DNA of 64,000 nt from Cordia subcordata (taxonomy: Eukaryota; Streptophyta; Magnoliopsida; Boraginales; Cordiaceae). The position numbers and the translations under genes are program-made. The stretch spans positions 434,001 to 498,000 of the forward strand of contig JAPTOF010000014.1 of NCBI GenBank assembly GCA_028554755.1, given 5' to 3'. Below are positions 23,601 to 34,264 of this stretch, one piece after another. The notes below the pieces were generated by a model. That model did not search any database, was not told the origin of the DNA, and saw nothing but the letters and a program-made list of their open reading frames with translations. Each line of letters starts with the position of its first letter. Position 1 is the stretch's first letter.

Positions 23601-26600
23601 ATGACATGCTACTCTAGGCACATGGAAAATCTCAGGTTAAATGCAACTTATGAAACCATACCATTTGAAAGTACACGTACAGCAGCACAAGTACTCTCCT
23701 GGATAGATTTAATTAAAGAGCCTTGCTTTCCTATTAAATTTATGGCTTGTGTTGATGCCACCAGTAACCTGATTGAACAGTGAGCAACTGTGGCAGCTCC
23801 AGATGCTTTACTATCATCTTCACCCTCAGGTAATCCAGTGACACGTTTGAAAACTCTTATTGCAGCATCCATTGCAGGGGATAATGGTGCATCTGGTTCT
23901 TCTTTTCCAGTAATAAGCACCTGCAGCATCAAAATGATAGATAATTTTTTGGTGGTGATTGAAATTAAATGGACGATTGGAGGGAAAGAAAAAAGCAAAA
24001 GGACAAATGATGGATGCAAGGACAAGATCACCATAATCTGAAACAGACAACCAGAGAGAAAGATGAAAGCCAATACTCTTTCATGGTATGGTGAATTAAG
24101 CCATAACACTAAACAAAAGGTAGAGTTTGCTCATGATAAAACCTCAAGTTCTGAATAGAAGGGTTGAGTAACAATCAAAGCGAGGGAAAAGGGATGTCTA
24201 CGTCGACTGCACTCACCATGCAAGTTGACTTCTAGAATTAATACTCTCTGAAACTAGTTATAAGAGGAATAGTGGTTTTAATCTTCACAAAAAAGGAGGG
24301 AAAAGAGAGAAAGAGAGAGTACTAACAGTACCCATACCTAATCTATAATACGGACATAGATACATATACATATCCAGATAACTTCATGCACATTTTGCCT
24401 TTTAAAATAAAGGAGGAGAGGTGGTGATCTTCAAGAACAATAAAAAGTCAAAATATCCAGAAAACTCAACAGCACTACTGAATATCTTCACCACATCCAA
24501 ATACAAAGAGAGAGATAGGGAGAGATGAAACTGCATCATTGCTTTCTTTCAAAAGTAAGTAGCTATACTTAATACAGCAATTGGTCCAGTGAAATTATCA
24601 GCCAATTATAATTCAACAATTGAATGTGACGAAATGAACCTCAAAGGCAACCTAGAGATCTTGATAATACTAAAAGTATTCAATTTCAACATTAAAAGAA
24701 ATAAGTTGAAAAGAAAATATCCCTTAATGAACCTAGGGAGGGAAATAGTTACTCAGAAGTGAACATGGGTGGTTATTAAATGACAAGCAGTAAGAGCAAA
24801 ATTGCATTATATATTTGAAATTATGAGTAACACATATGACTAGTGAATAACATCTCTCAGTAGAGTTTCTTAGGCATGGGGAAACCACAAGACAGTATAA
24901 AAATCTCGTAGGTCAATAATGCTAGCACAAGCAACAACCCACACTCTCAGTTATGAGAGCATTCAGCATCTCATGAAATGCACTAGCAACTGCCATCTTG
25001 TGATAGATCAACAGTTAGTCTCCAGTTACATGAATCCTAGGCATATAAATCTTGAGAAGAGGAGCAATTTTAAATCTATCTTCCCACAAATATTCCCTCT
25101 GAATGATACAAAAGATTGTCTCAAGCACATTTTTTGGAGAATTATTAACACTACGGAAAGCATTGGCACACGTCCATGAACTAACAAGTGACTGTCAATA
25201 TCAGCTCCTATTTGCCCCAATTTCCTAAAGCTAGCCTAACCGATCAAAAACCAACCAATGCAATGAAAATAGGTAAGTACCAGATATCTTTTCTCCATAC
25301 GAATACCTTATGATGGTGACATTTACTTAATATCATATGAGGAAATGAAGTCTATATTGGTTGTGCTCAAAAAGTTATAAATTGATTTACAAGTCCAATC
25401 CCAATGTCTTGATTTCAAGTGCCAATGGGAGCAAGAATTTCCAGGGACATTTGGAACATTTTGTTTCTGAGCAGAAAAGCATTATTTATCAGGCTACCAA
25501 AAGACACCCACCAATGACATGGTAGGACCAATTTCTTCAATTCCTCTTAAGGATATTTATGTGCTGAATGACTATGGGCTTCAATTAAGCATGTCACTCT
25601 GGCACACATGAGACATGGAGCAATTATCCTTATAATCAGGCCTTAGCTGTGATCTCTCTTGCTTCCACTTTATGCTGAGATATAATGCATATTGTTTAAT
25701 TTAAGATGTAATAACCCAATATTTTCTTATGCCCTGTAACAGTCCTACTTTGATGGCAAAATTTAAATACATAAGTTCACTACACTACTAAACAGACATT
25801 AGAAGAAAGATTTCAAGTTACCTCTGATGTTTCTGTGATGTTTCGGTATTGCTAACCTTCAAACACTATTCTTCTCAAATTGATCACGAAACATAGCACA
25901 TTGAATTATAAGTTCATTATGGTCTGTTATGTGCACAAGAAGCAGCTTAGGTATAAAGAATACAGGAGATAGACCAACAGGTGTTTCAGAACTGTCCAAG
26001 TAAATTGTTCTGATTTCTGAGGATTTTCCTTTTCGGAGGACATACCAAATTGTCTTCATCTCTTGTTTAAAGCATATAGATTCTATTCTATTTGTCTTTG
26101 TTCCTGTCTTTTGATAGCATGATAACTTCAACTGATTTCCTGAATTGCTCCCAATAACTCCAAAACTAGATCTCTTACCCATGCCAAAGGAAAACTAAAC
26201 CTATGATAGTTTCACCAGCTACACAGACTCTCAAGCCTCAACACTGCCCATTATTTGAAAAGAATTCTCAAACTACGTCCATTAGCATCTAATCTGGAGC
26301 TTCAAAATGGCAACTAGCCAAAATGTAATCAAGATTTAGCAAGATTTTCGGCTACAAATGCCAAGGCTCCAGATTATGTGCTGCCAAACGTAAAGTAATT
26401 ACTTAATCCTCAGCATAATAATAAGATACCTTGTACCATAAACTTTCCACATTTTCCCATATATCAGCCTAGCATCCCTCCACCACAAAGCCCCTGCAGC
26501 TCCTAACTTTCAGAAAACTCAACCCCTAGTGCAAATCATACTTTTCATCCTTATTACCAAATCACACGCACCACATGCAGTGTATAGATATCCGAGTCCT

Positions 26601-27529
26601 ATCCTGAGAGTATAAATATGTGGTTAACAAGGAGGAACCCACATTTCCTATAAGGATTTTCTGAAGACTATCTCTAAAGCTCTTAGTCACTGAACTTACG
26701 GATAAACCTAAATGGCACTCCTAGGATTATTCAAATTTGATAGAAAAATATTAACTAAACAAGTACCATATAACCTCCACAATAATGATACTAATAACGA
26801 GAGCACATTCATTATCAAATTTCCATACATGTGGCAGAGAGCAAATTATAAATAAAACATAAGCTTACAAGAAATTGTCATTGTCATTAGATTAGTTATT
26901 TAAATACAACCCATCAAGAAAAAGAAAAAAATCCAAGCACAATTCTCAAATTCAATAATTCAAAACAAAAGAAACCCTAGAAGTTCAGCAACACTATAAA
27001 CATAATACATGCTCCATATATACATATATACACATATATATACACACACACACACACACATATATAAGCTGTGAATAAAAACATTGAGAAGATGAAGAAG
27101 CCTTACAATGCGATCAGGAGAGCTGATAGGGCCATCAAGGACGCGAATTCTAGCACGCGTTTCCTCGCACATCTTCTTAATGAGCTCTCCTTTACGCCCT
27201 ATAATACTCCCAACTTTCAAAACAGGCACCACTAGCCTGAACACACAGTGTCCTGGCCATCCCGGCCACTTCACCTTCGGTTCATTCGCCGCAGGCCGAG
27301 ATGTCTCGGTGGGCCCTGCTGCCACGTCCGCTGCACCGGTCGTTTCAGTATCCTTCTCTGCTGCCTCCGTCTCCGTTTCTGTTTCTGGCTGCACCTCCGC
27401 CTCCGACTTCACAGGTGTATTATCAGTTTCCGTGGCGGTGGCGGTGGCCGTGGCTGTGGCAACATCAGTTTGTGTGTTCGGTTCGGTTGATTTTGTGGAG
27501 CCGTTCTCCGTTGGCTCGGTTGAGGCCAT
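20495..27529 (-). CDS. PEP: KH-domain RNA-binding protein, PEPPER/FLK-like (six exons, 485 aa)
   Basis: The coding exons are 27,107-27,529, 23,662-23,920, 22,408-22,556, 22,075-22,326, 20,914-21,108 and 20,495-20,674. All introns are GT-AG and the joins keep one frame of 485 codons. The protein has an Ala/Thr/Glu-rich N-terminus (residues 1-80), then KWPGWPG, KH1 with GRKG (111-114), KH2 with GKQG (205-208) and KH3 with GAGG (378-381). It ends in a Ser/Gly/Tyr-rich tail ([14 protein letters not shown]). Three KH domains with the [20 protein letters not shown] block mark the plant PEPPER/FLOWERING LOCUS KH family, nuclear RNA-binding proteins that affect pistil development and flowering time through RNA processing. 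The tail and KH1 look closer to PEPPER than to FLK, judged from memory. The start was chosen at MASTEPTEN. An in-frame ATG 36 codons upstream lies close to the predicted transcription start and gives a poor N-terminus. No defect is seen. It is the only intact host gene here. Confidence 0.88.
20725..20804. repeat. 40-bp tandem duplication in intron 5
   Basis: Two perfect 40-bp units start with tctgctatttcattgacaca at 20,725 and 20,765, inside the 239-bp intron 5 of the KH gene. Confidence 0.9.
20914..21108 (-). CDS. PEP: KH gene exon 5
   Basis: The acceptor is AATCAG|GTTTCA and the donor ATTCAG|GTAATT, 65 codons. It encodes KH3 with [20 protein letters not shown] and [18 protein letters not shown]. 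Confidence 0.85.
21111..21210. repeat. 54-bp near-perfect duplication in intron 4
   Basis: The segment starting gattaaaggaagtgagagat at 21,111 is repeated from 21,165 with small differences, inside intron 4 of the KH gene. Confidence 0.75.
21835..21898. repeat. CT-rich (GA on the sense strand) microsatellite in intron 4
   Basis: A pure pyrimidine tract (ctccctctctcc..., a run of C, then (CT)n) lies in the KH gene intron. On the transcribed strand it is a GA-rich stretch. Confidence 0.9.
22075..22326 (-). CDS. PEP: KH gene exon 4
   Basis: The acceptor is CTCCAG|TACAAC and the donor CCCAG|GTATGT, 84 codons. It encodes the linker between KH2 and KH3, with [13 protein letters not shown] and GGPIVTQ. 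Intron 3 before it is only 81 bp. Confidence 0.85.
22408..22556 (-). CDS. PEP: KH gene exon 3
   Basis: The acceptor is TTTCAG|ATGAAATG, completing an Asp codon. It encodes the end of KH2 ([20 protein letters not shown]) and [16 protein letters not shown]. The donor is AGC|GTAAGT. Confidence 0.85.
23662..23920 (-). CDS. PEP: KH gene exon 2
   Basis: The acceptor is CTGCAG|GTG. It begins with [12 protein letters not shown] (end of KH1) and runs through an acidic linker and KH2 with GKQG. It ends in phase 1 at AATG|GTATGG. Confidence 0.85.
27017..27066. repeat. (AT)n/(AC)n microsatellite in intron 1
   Basis: A tatacacatatata and acacacacac run sits about 40 bp inside the 5' end of intron 1. Confidence 0.85.
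27107..27529 (-). CDS. PEP: KH gene exon 1 (141 codons)
   Basis: It encodes the low-complexity N-terminus, including a five-fold Ala-Thr run, and most of KH1 with both Gly of GRKG. The donor is ATT|GTAAGG. It ends in phase 0 within PDRI. Confidence 0.88.
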
Positions 27530-27644
27530 TACTGTGATTCTGAGTGAGTGAGTGCGTGCGTCTGTGTGCGTGCTTTTTAGGGTAAGGGTTGTGGTTTTAA
27601 GTTGAGAAAGTGGAGAAGAAGGGAGCTGCTGATTCAACCGGAAA

Positions 27645-27720
27645 AAATAAACAAATAAGGGATCTTTCGGTGATTAATATATATATGTGTGATGTGCGAG
27701 CAAATGTGTGCTAGCACGTG
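27645..27720 (-). promoter_or_regulatory. Core promoter of the KH gene: TATA box and G-box
   Basis: On the minus strand a TATATATA box lies at 27,678-27,685, so transcription should start near 27,645-27,655, about 120 nt before the ATG. A G-box CACGTG lies at 27,715-27,720 just upstream. The placement is consistent with the MASTEPTEN start. Regulation through the G-box is inferred only. Confidence 0.5.
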
Positions 27721-27790
27721 ACTTGCACCTGTACCAAACAAAAAAGAAAATATCAAACAAAAAGGAAAAGAGAAGGAATCTGTGTTTTTA

Positions 27791-28043
27791 GACGAGCATC
27801 TCTACTACTTTTTATTTGGTCCTAACTTTTTAATTTAAAATTTTAATTATGTGCTTTATATATCAACAAATTTTAATCATTAATTTAAATAAAGAATGCT
27901 GCGAAGATAAGAGTATAAAAATTATTTTTGGTAGAGTAAGATATTTAAATTAATGGTCAAGATTTGTTGAGATATAAAATATATGGTTGAGATTTTAAGT
28001 TAGAAAATTGGGATCAAGTAGAGGTCAGGAGAGGATTCTCGTC
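27791..28043. mobile_element. MITE-like inverted repeat, about 253 bp
   Basis: The ends gacgagcatctctacta and its imperfect complement ending in gaggattctcgtc form long inverted arms of about 85-90 bp. Both arms share segments such as a ttaatttaaat run and a caacaaatyttgaycat stretch. It is flanked by TA on both sides. There is no ORF. The superfamily is not assigned. It sits about 110 bp upstream of the TATA box of the KH gene. Confidence 0.65.
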
Positions 28044-28297
28044 TATTTTTTTATAGTGAGAAACAAAAAAAGGACGGAAAAGAGGTATTTCACTTGACAA
28101 TTTTTTTTTTTTTTGTGTTTTAGAGTAAGAATTTGGGCATAATTATATTTGATTTGTAGCTCTAAAAGTAATGAAATATGTTGTGTAAAGGGCAATTCAA
28201 TATATACTCCAAGTTAAATAAATGACCAACTTATATGACGAGGGGCATAAATATACTAATTTTATGGGACAAATAATTTTAAGAGGGGAGTGACTTA
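28044..28297. other. AT-rich spacer
   Basis: Nothing recognisable apart from a T homopolymer run near 28,102. Confidence 0.4.
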
Positions 28298-29339
28298 AGA
28301 TTATGCTGCTATTGTGAAAAATAAAACAATTCAATGCAACTTCAAAAATAAGACAATAAACGTACTTCACATAGGCAATTTATCAAACAAGTTATAAGCA
28401 ATATAGAAGTAATTTAAGTAGAAGAGAAAGAGATACAATAAACCACAATTTTTAGGTGGTTCGGCTAAGCCCACATCCATTGCCTAAGAATTATTCTTTT
28501 AAGACTTCATAACACCTCCAATAGATGAAAATGCTTCTTCAAATATTGGTGAAGCACAAATCAACTCTTTTACGACTCTTCGAAGCCAACTTCTTCAATG
28601 AACCTAAATGAAAACACCTCGCTAAGGTTTTCCATACTTTTCTATAGCTAAGAATTCATTCACCAATCTATCCTAGTTACGAAATGTAACTCTAATTGAT
28701 AATGATGTGAGAAAATACAAATCTTGCTCAAAATATCACCAATAGATATGAAAATGAATAGCTCTTTGTATACCTCAAGAATAGACAATCTAAAGCTCAA
28801 AGATGATTTGTAGTGCTCAATTGTATGTTGAAAAGCTTTAGTATAGTGTTTGTATAGAGTTGGCAATAGCCAAGGAAAAGCCAAGAATGAGGGATTTTTT
28901 ATTTAGGTAAGAGATATAAGAAAATCCTTCCAAAATTAGCTTCTAACGGATATATTTTTAAATAGCTGTGCAAAGCCCAGTCGAGTGGGTCGGGAGTCCA
29001 GCCTTTCTATGAGTTTCTGGTTACCCCTGGTCGCTTGGGTCGGTTGCCCAGCTTGAGAGTCTAGTGAGGTCCAAAAAGCTACAGTTTAAAAGCTGTCAAA
29101 ATTGCTTAAGTCGAGAGCTTGGCTAAGGGGTCCAACCTTTATTAGAAAATTATAGTTTTGGCCATTTTTTTGAGATTCCTTTGAGATTATAAAAGATTAG
29201 TCATTCAAAGTATAACTTTAGGGATTCAAATCAATAATTTAAAGGATTTGATATCACTTTGAAATCTCAAAGAACTTTAGAGATAAAAAGAGAAACAAGA
29301 TTTTCAAAAATATTTCCAAACTAGATATGTAACGGCTAG
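28298..29339 (-). repeat. Copia-type LTR, distal part, interrupted by E3
   Basis: It contains ggtggttcggctaagcccac, a stretch typical of long Copia LTRs and also present at 44,620-44,650 in the second Copia LTR of this window. There is no coding capacity. The sequence appears to continue after E3 at 37,176. The exact left end is uncertain, since a clear TG terminus with a matching duplication was not found. Confidence 0.5.
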
Positions 29340-30235
29340 TGATACGCTATTTGTGCACAAGCCTAAATAGTCCACAAGCACACGGGTCATGTGTAGCATA
29401 ATGTGTGCGAGTACAGGGTTGAACCCATAGGGAGGCCTAACGTGTGTGGTGTCCTAAGCTTAGTACGTCCTAAAGACCTATGTGTTGGGGTCCTAACTAC
29501 AATCTTTTTGATGCTTTTGGTTTGAGGGAAGCTCAAGAAAGATAAATCTAAGCTACAAGCAAGAAAAAAAAAAGGCGGTGTGTGTGTGTGTGATGGGAGA
29601 ATCAAGTGATCTAAGGGGATGCTAACGCGTGAAAATTGAGAAAAGGGTGATTATAGCTTGCAAATAGGTGATTACTACTTCTTATTAGGGTTGCTTGATG
29701 GATTAAACTTGGTTGCTCTCGTCTAGTCTCCTAATTATACCCTAAGCCTCGGTGCGAATCCATCCCTAGGTATCAACCCTTAAAGCCACGACATATGATC
29801 TAACCCTAGCGTCTAAACCGTTGGCTAGATTTAAAGCCAAGACCGAGTCCGTCTAAGGTCGACTAACCTGCCTTGAAACCCATTAGCTGGATTTAAAGCT
29901 AAGGAAGACTCGACCTAGGCTAGCCATTAGTTATACACCATTGATCATCATCATAATAGCGGGTATTAACATTTAAGTGCAAAGAAAACACATCTAGGGC
30001 ATGGCATTCGAGAATATTCTAGAGTATTCTACTACTATGCATATAAACATGCTTATATTACAACATTTTAAGCAATAGAATCCAATATGTAAGCAATAGA
30101 AGCTATTTATGCAATTAAGTATGCTAACACACTCATAGACATGTATATGGTCATACCCATTTCATGTGATCACCAAACAAACACATAGACATGCTAGTAT
30201 AATGACTTAGAGATGGTTAATAGTATGATAGACTT

Positions 30236-30270
<35 letters not shown>

Positions 30271-30448
30271 ATTTTATTAAGGCATTTCAACAAGCACATA
30301 GACATGTATGTAAAATGGCCTTTGAAACCCTATGCACAAAGTAGATATATATAAATCCATCAAGTACCCATTATGAAAAAGTAGTAATCAATCCATAAAT
30401 ACAAGAATAATCACTCTACATAGCTCTAATAAAGCATAATTAGACTTA

Positions 30449-30656
30449 GGGCCCGTTTGTATTGGCTTTTTTCAGAAGTGCTTTTTCAATAGCTTTTGAA
30501 AAATAGCTTTTTTTTAGAAGCTGAAAATTCTGGCTTTTGAAAAAAGCTATTTTCAGAGTTTCAGTTTTTTTGGAAGTCAAATTAAATAGTTATTACAAAT
30601 TTAATGTAAAAGTGTTTTTTCCTGAAAAACCAAAAAAAGCCAATCCAAACAGGCCC
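30449..30656. mobile_element. PIF/Harbinger (Tourist)-like MITE in the E3 3' LTR
   Basis: The ends GGGCCCGTTTG and CAAACAGGCCC are terminal inverted repeats. The 3-bp TTA flank is duplicated, and the empty site gacttaggataaa is visible in the 5' LTR near 36,310. The interior is A/T-rich with AGCTTTT motifs. There is no ORF. TTA duplication plus GGGCC ends is the pattern of Tourist-type MITEs. Confidence 0.8.
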
Positions 30657-30740
30657 TTAGGATAAAAGAGAGGTACCCTTGATTTTCCTGAAAAACCAAA
30701 AAAAGCCAATCCAAACAGGCCCTTAGGATAAAATAGAGAT
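30617..30740. repeat. 66-bp tandem duplication across the MITE end
   Basis: The MITE terminus and the following LTR bases (taggataaaagagaggtaccc) are repeated with a period of 66 bp, so the duplication arose after the MITE inserted. Confidence 0.8.
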
Positions 30741-31521
30741 ACCCTTGATTCCAAGTGTTAAATGTGTTTAGAAGTGAAGGTGTGACGTGGTTTTAGGTGG
30801 ATTTTAGGTTTAGGGAAATAGGCGTGTGAATTGTTTGGTGTTTCCTCTCAAATGTTGCTAAAAAATAGCTTAAATAGAATTGTTAATGCGTAGGGCTGGG
30901 GGACCAACCGATTGACTGGCTTTAGGGCGAAGTCAACTGGCCTAAATTGGCCAAATTCTGATCTGGCTAGTCGACCGGCCTTGACAAGAGGTGGACCGAT
31001 CTTAACAATAAAATGTTCATATCTTGCTCGTTTTGGCTCTGATTCGCACACCATTTTTTTTTCTATGGCATCATACTGCTTTGGGGGATCTCTCAAGCAT
31101 TGTTTGCACCCTAAAATATGTCCAAACATTGTCCATGTCCTTCTTTGGTTGCAAGCTCTGAATTCGCCTCTCGTTGCGCTTGGTTTCGCCTCGGTCACTC
31201 CTTTCGCCTCGGTCACTCCTTTCCCCTAACCACTTCCAAATGCATCTTTTAAGCCTTATTTAAGTTCAAAACAGTTTTGGATTTAATCCACATCCCGAAT
31301 ACCACCAATCAAAGTCCAATCATCTATCCGAATCTCACCTAAAATAAGCAACAAATGCGCATTAGTGTAGCATTTAAATTCTAATTGCAACTATGAATAT
31401 ATAAACCCTAATATGTACAAGTATGACCTAAATGCTATACTAATACACCAAATGAAGTACAAAACACCTCAAGACAAGTATATACATACAATGCGTAATC
31501 ATACAAAAACTAAGCACATCA

Positions 31522-33073
31522 ACACCCCCAAACCTCCTTCTTGCTTGTCCCCATGCAAGCCCAAACTTAAGTCTATCTCAAAGTTGGTAAAGAGGGTTGC
31601 CTAAAGGATTGATTTGCTATCAAGGAGAGTCTAAGGAGTATGAAAAGGTTGTTCCTTTCGTAGAGGGGTCCCCAAGCCTGTTCGGATTCTCTCCTTACTC
31701 ACAAGAGGTCTTATACCTCCGAGAAGTTCGCTAGTAGCTATACACCACAAGCCTGGGAGTCTTATGCACGCATATGGAATGTTGATACTTCGTGCCCCCT
31801 CAACTAACATGGCCTCCCCAATATACACATAGCCTTAAAGATAAGGAAAGAAAGAATATACAAACACAATGACTCACAAAGTGACGTAAAGAGCCTTATT
31901 CGAAACACATGATAAAATGAAAAGATAAACTTGTGCCAAGTCGATATTATGTCACTTAAGCACTTATTCAATGGACTTCACTTTTTGTCATATTTTTGTT
32001 GCACTTATTCAATGGACTTTACTTTTTTCATATTTTTATTGCCTTTTGGCTTTTTTGCATCTTTTTCATTTTATTGAGCTTTTTCAAGCTTTTTGCCTTT
32101 TTTTGATTTTTAAAAATTTTTCACACTTTTTGTGTTACATCACCTAACAAAAAGAAAAGAAAAAGAAAGGCTAAAAAACATGAAAAAGAACCAATCAAGA
32201 AAGAGGCACTTATATCAAAACCCCTTTTTCAACACTTCTTCCAACCAAGCCATGGGGTAGCTACAAGGTGTATTCTTGGAGGCACTCATTTCCCACAACT
32301 TTTAAGGGCATCTCTTTCATGTCTCGGCTCTCCCTCCACTCCATTCACTCCCCACAATACAACCCTATCTCCACCAACCAATTAAACCAATCATAAGAGC
32401 CGACACTCTTATCAACAAGAGATAAATGACTAAATGCACCAAAATAAAAAATTTTCACCAATTTAAGCACATAATGCACATCTACCTTAGTCAAAGCATA
32501 TAATAATAAGACCAAACTCCCACACCCCTAAACCTAAACTTTGCTTATCCTCAAGCAAATAGAACAAGACTACTCAACAAGCAAATAAGCAACACAAAAC
32601 AAGTAAGGGAGGTAAGGACAAGGTAGATACATGGGGACAAGTGGAGAAAGGATATATACAACCTTGTGTTCTTTTTGAAGCTCTCGCTTCCAATGGATAA
32701 TGATTCAATTACTAATCCCTGTCTCTTAACAAATCATAAACACTCAAAGCACACGATTAGTAGCATTGCCATGCGAGCTCGCATTGGCATAATCAAATGA
32801 ATAAACAAGGCGTACGGAAAAAGGGAAAACAATAGAGTTGTGGATCAACACTTGGGAGGGTAAAAGAGAAAACGACTTAAAAGAAAATGAAAAGTAAAGA
32901 GCGGGAATAACTAAAAAGTAAAAGCAAGTAAAAGAAAAGGACAATAAGGAAAGCAAATGGAATATAAACGTGTCTAGGGTGCCTCATAGTAATGTTGGAT
33001 TTAATGCCTCCATCTGGGCACTAATGTTAGAGCCATACATGGTTAAAATTGAGAGGCATAAATTGCCGGATAT
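31522..33073 (-). other. E3 3' non-coding region with two hairpins and the polypurine tract
   Basis: No supported ORF. On the minus strand it holds a hairpin at 32,541-32,558, an A-rich tract (about 31,985-32,125), a second weaker hairpin at 31,541-31,560 and the purine tract ending in ggtttgggggtgt next to the LTR. The order is the same as in E1, E2 and the Athila element. Confidence 0.65.
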
Positions 33074-33292
33074 TCAACCACGTATAGATAGTAGAAGAAA
33101 AAGGTTATTCAACAAATGATGGAGCAATGATTGTTCAATGTACCCCTTTTCAAGATCCCACCCTGAACTATCAAAAGAGAATATGTGTACAAGTATGGAA
33201 GGTGTCGTGTGCAAACGTGAAAGAATATGCCCCACTTGCTCTTTAACTAACCACCCGATGGCCTTCTTTTCGTAGTTAAGGGCTAGGAACAT
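33074..33292 (-). pseudogene. E3 C-terminal block of the private protein
   Basis: It contains NYEKKAIGWLVKEQVGH and FSFDSSGWDLEKGYIEQSL, matching E1 12,950-13,131 and E2 5,385-5,560. It is in a different frame from the 299-codon ORF just upstream, so a frameshift near 33,300 separates the two parts here. Confidence 0.5.
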
Positions 33293-33299
33293 ACCCTAC

Positions 33300-34199
33300 C
33301 TATGGGTCAAAGATAGGCCAAGCGTGCAATATCGGAGAAGTGCTTTCTAACCTTATATGAAAGTGTTCTAAACTAGAAGGCACAAACGTGAGCTCCAAAG
33401 AAGCAAGCTCAACGGAATGGGAAAGGGAAAGGGAAGTAGGATCGGCACTTAGAGAAGGAAGGTCAAAGGTGAAGGACATGGAAGCACTACACCCTTCCTC
33501 TTTACAAGATAGATCATGATTAAGTCTAGGCTGCTTTAACTCTTCACGAGAGGTGGATTCGATCCTAATGGGTTCTTTCTCCAATAAAGAATCATCAAAC
33601 ATCCAAAGAGATCCATAGATCATTCTTCTAAGTGCACCAATTTCCTTTTTAGTTGTCTTCTTAGAGTTGCTAGTTGCCTCAACAAAATGATTCTTAACTC
33701 TAAGAAACTTATCATCTAAAACCTCTGTAATTGATGTCTTATTTTCCCCAATGAATGACTCTAAACCTTCACTACCTAAAGTCTTTTCAGATTTATCCAT
33801 ACATTCATCGTTGGTAGGTGTCTTCTCATCATCATGCTTTTCATATGGGGTAAGCACACATGGAGGAGACAATGGGGACTCAAAGGATTTCGGGTCATGG
33901 ATGCATAAATACTCAAGGGAGGTGTGTATGCTAGACTCCTTAAATGAGGACTCAAAATGCAAATAAGCATTATGCTTATGAGATTCAACCTCCAAGTGTG
34001 TGCAATATGTGGGATGAGAAGAAAGGATAGGCTCAAGTAACTCAATGGAAGGCATCGAAAGCTTAGGAGGATAGGGTACTATTTTCTCTAAAACATATCC
34101 ATGAGAGTCATCAAGAACTACATTGTCATCAAGCTTATTCTCATCATCACTACATGATGTTATCTCTCCATCGACCTCTCTTTCTAGTTGTCTCTCCAA
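33300..34199 (-). CDS. E3 acidic-block ORF, 299 aa, unknown private protein of the element
   Basis: This is the longest open frame of the non-autonomous family. It starts MERQLEREVDGEITSCSDDE and continues with LDDSHGYVLEKIVPYPPK, a Ser/His-rich middle, EKTLGSEGLESFIGENKTSI, a Lys-rich segment, RMIYGSLWMFDDSLLEKEP and a Ser/Leu-rich end. It is acidic overall with no membrane segment and no Cys cluster. No RT, integrase, protease or transposase motif is present. Counterparts in E1 (510-1,221) and E2 (4,380-5,000) are frameshifted. I do not recognise a family. The preceding frame carries a zinc knuckle, so the two may once have been one gag-like protein. Whether it is translated today is unknown. 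Confidence 0.6.
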   Translation of the reverse strand: MERQLEREVDGEITSCSDDENKLDDNVVLDDSHGYVLEKIVPYPPKLSMPSIELLEPILSSHPTYCTHLEVESHKHNAYLHFESSFKESSIHTSLEYLCIHDPKSFESPLSPPCVLTPYEKHDDEKTPTNDECMDKSEKTLGSEGLESFIGENKTSITEVLDDKFLRVKNHFVEATSNSKKTTKKEIGALRRMIYGSLWMFDDSLLEKEPIRIESTSREELKQPRLNHDLSCKEEGCSASMSFTFDLPSLSADPTSLSLSHSVELASLELTFVPSSLEHFHIRLESTSPILHAWPIFDP

Positions 34200-34264
34200 A
34201 ACATCATTATTCTCACCACTATGTCCCTTATGTCTAGGTCTCTCTCCTATTTCTTGAACTCACT

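Larger units (their letters stand above)
29340..31521 (-). repeat. 3' LTR of E3 (type A1)
   Basis: On the minus strand it starts TGATGTGCTTAG next to the polypurine tract and ends GCGTATCA. It is longer than the 5' LTR (2,182 against 2,003 bp) because of a 208-bp MITE and a 66-bp tandem duplication. Confidence 0.85.

Noticed and set aside
23648..24109. 153-codon minus frame as a separate gene
   Set aside because: Its upstream third is intron 1 and its end reads past the exon 2 donor. The splice sites place 23,662-23,920 as an exon of the KH gene.
27108..27551. 147-codon plus-strand frame and two more overlapping frames opposite KH exon 1
   Set aside because: They are antisense shadows of the GC-rich, repetitive exon 1. 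The minus frame has the KH domain and proper splice sites.
28298..28310. Target duplication ACTTA for the Copia LTR split by E3
   Set aside because: ACTTA occurs on both sides (28,293 and 37,743), but the LTR end next to the left copy is not CA/TG, so the match may be chance in AT-rich DNA.
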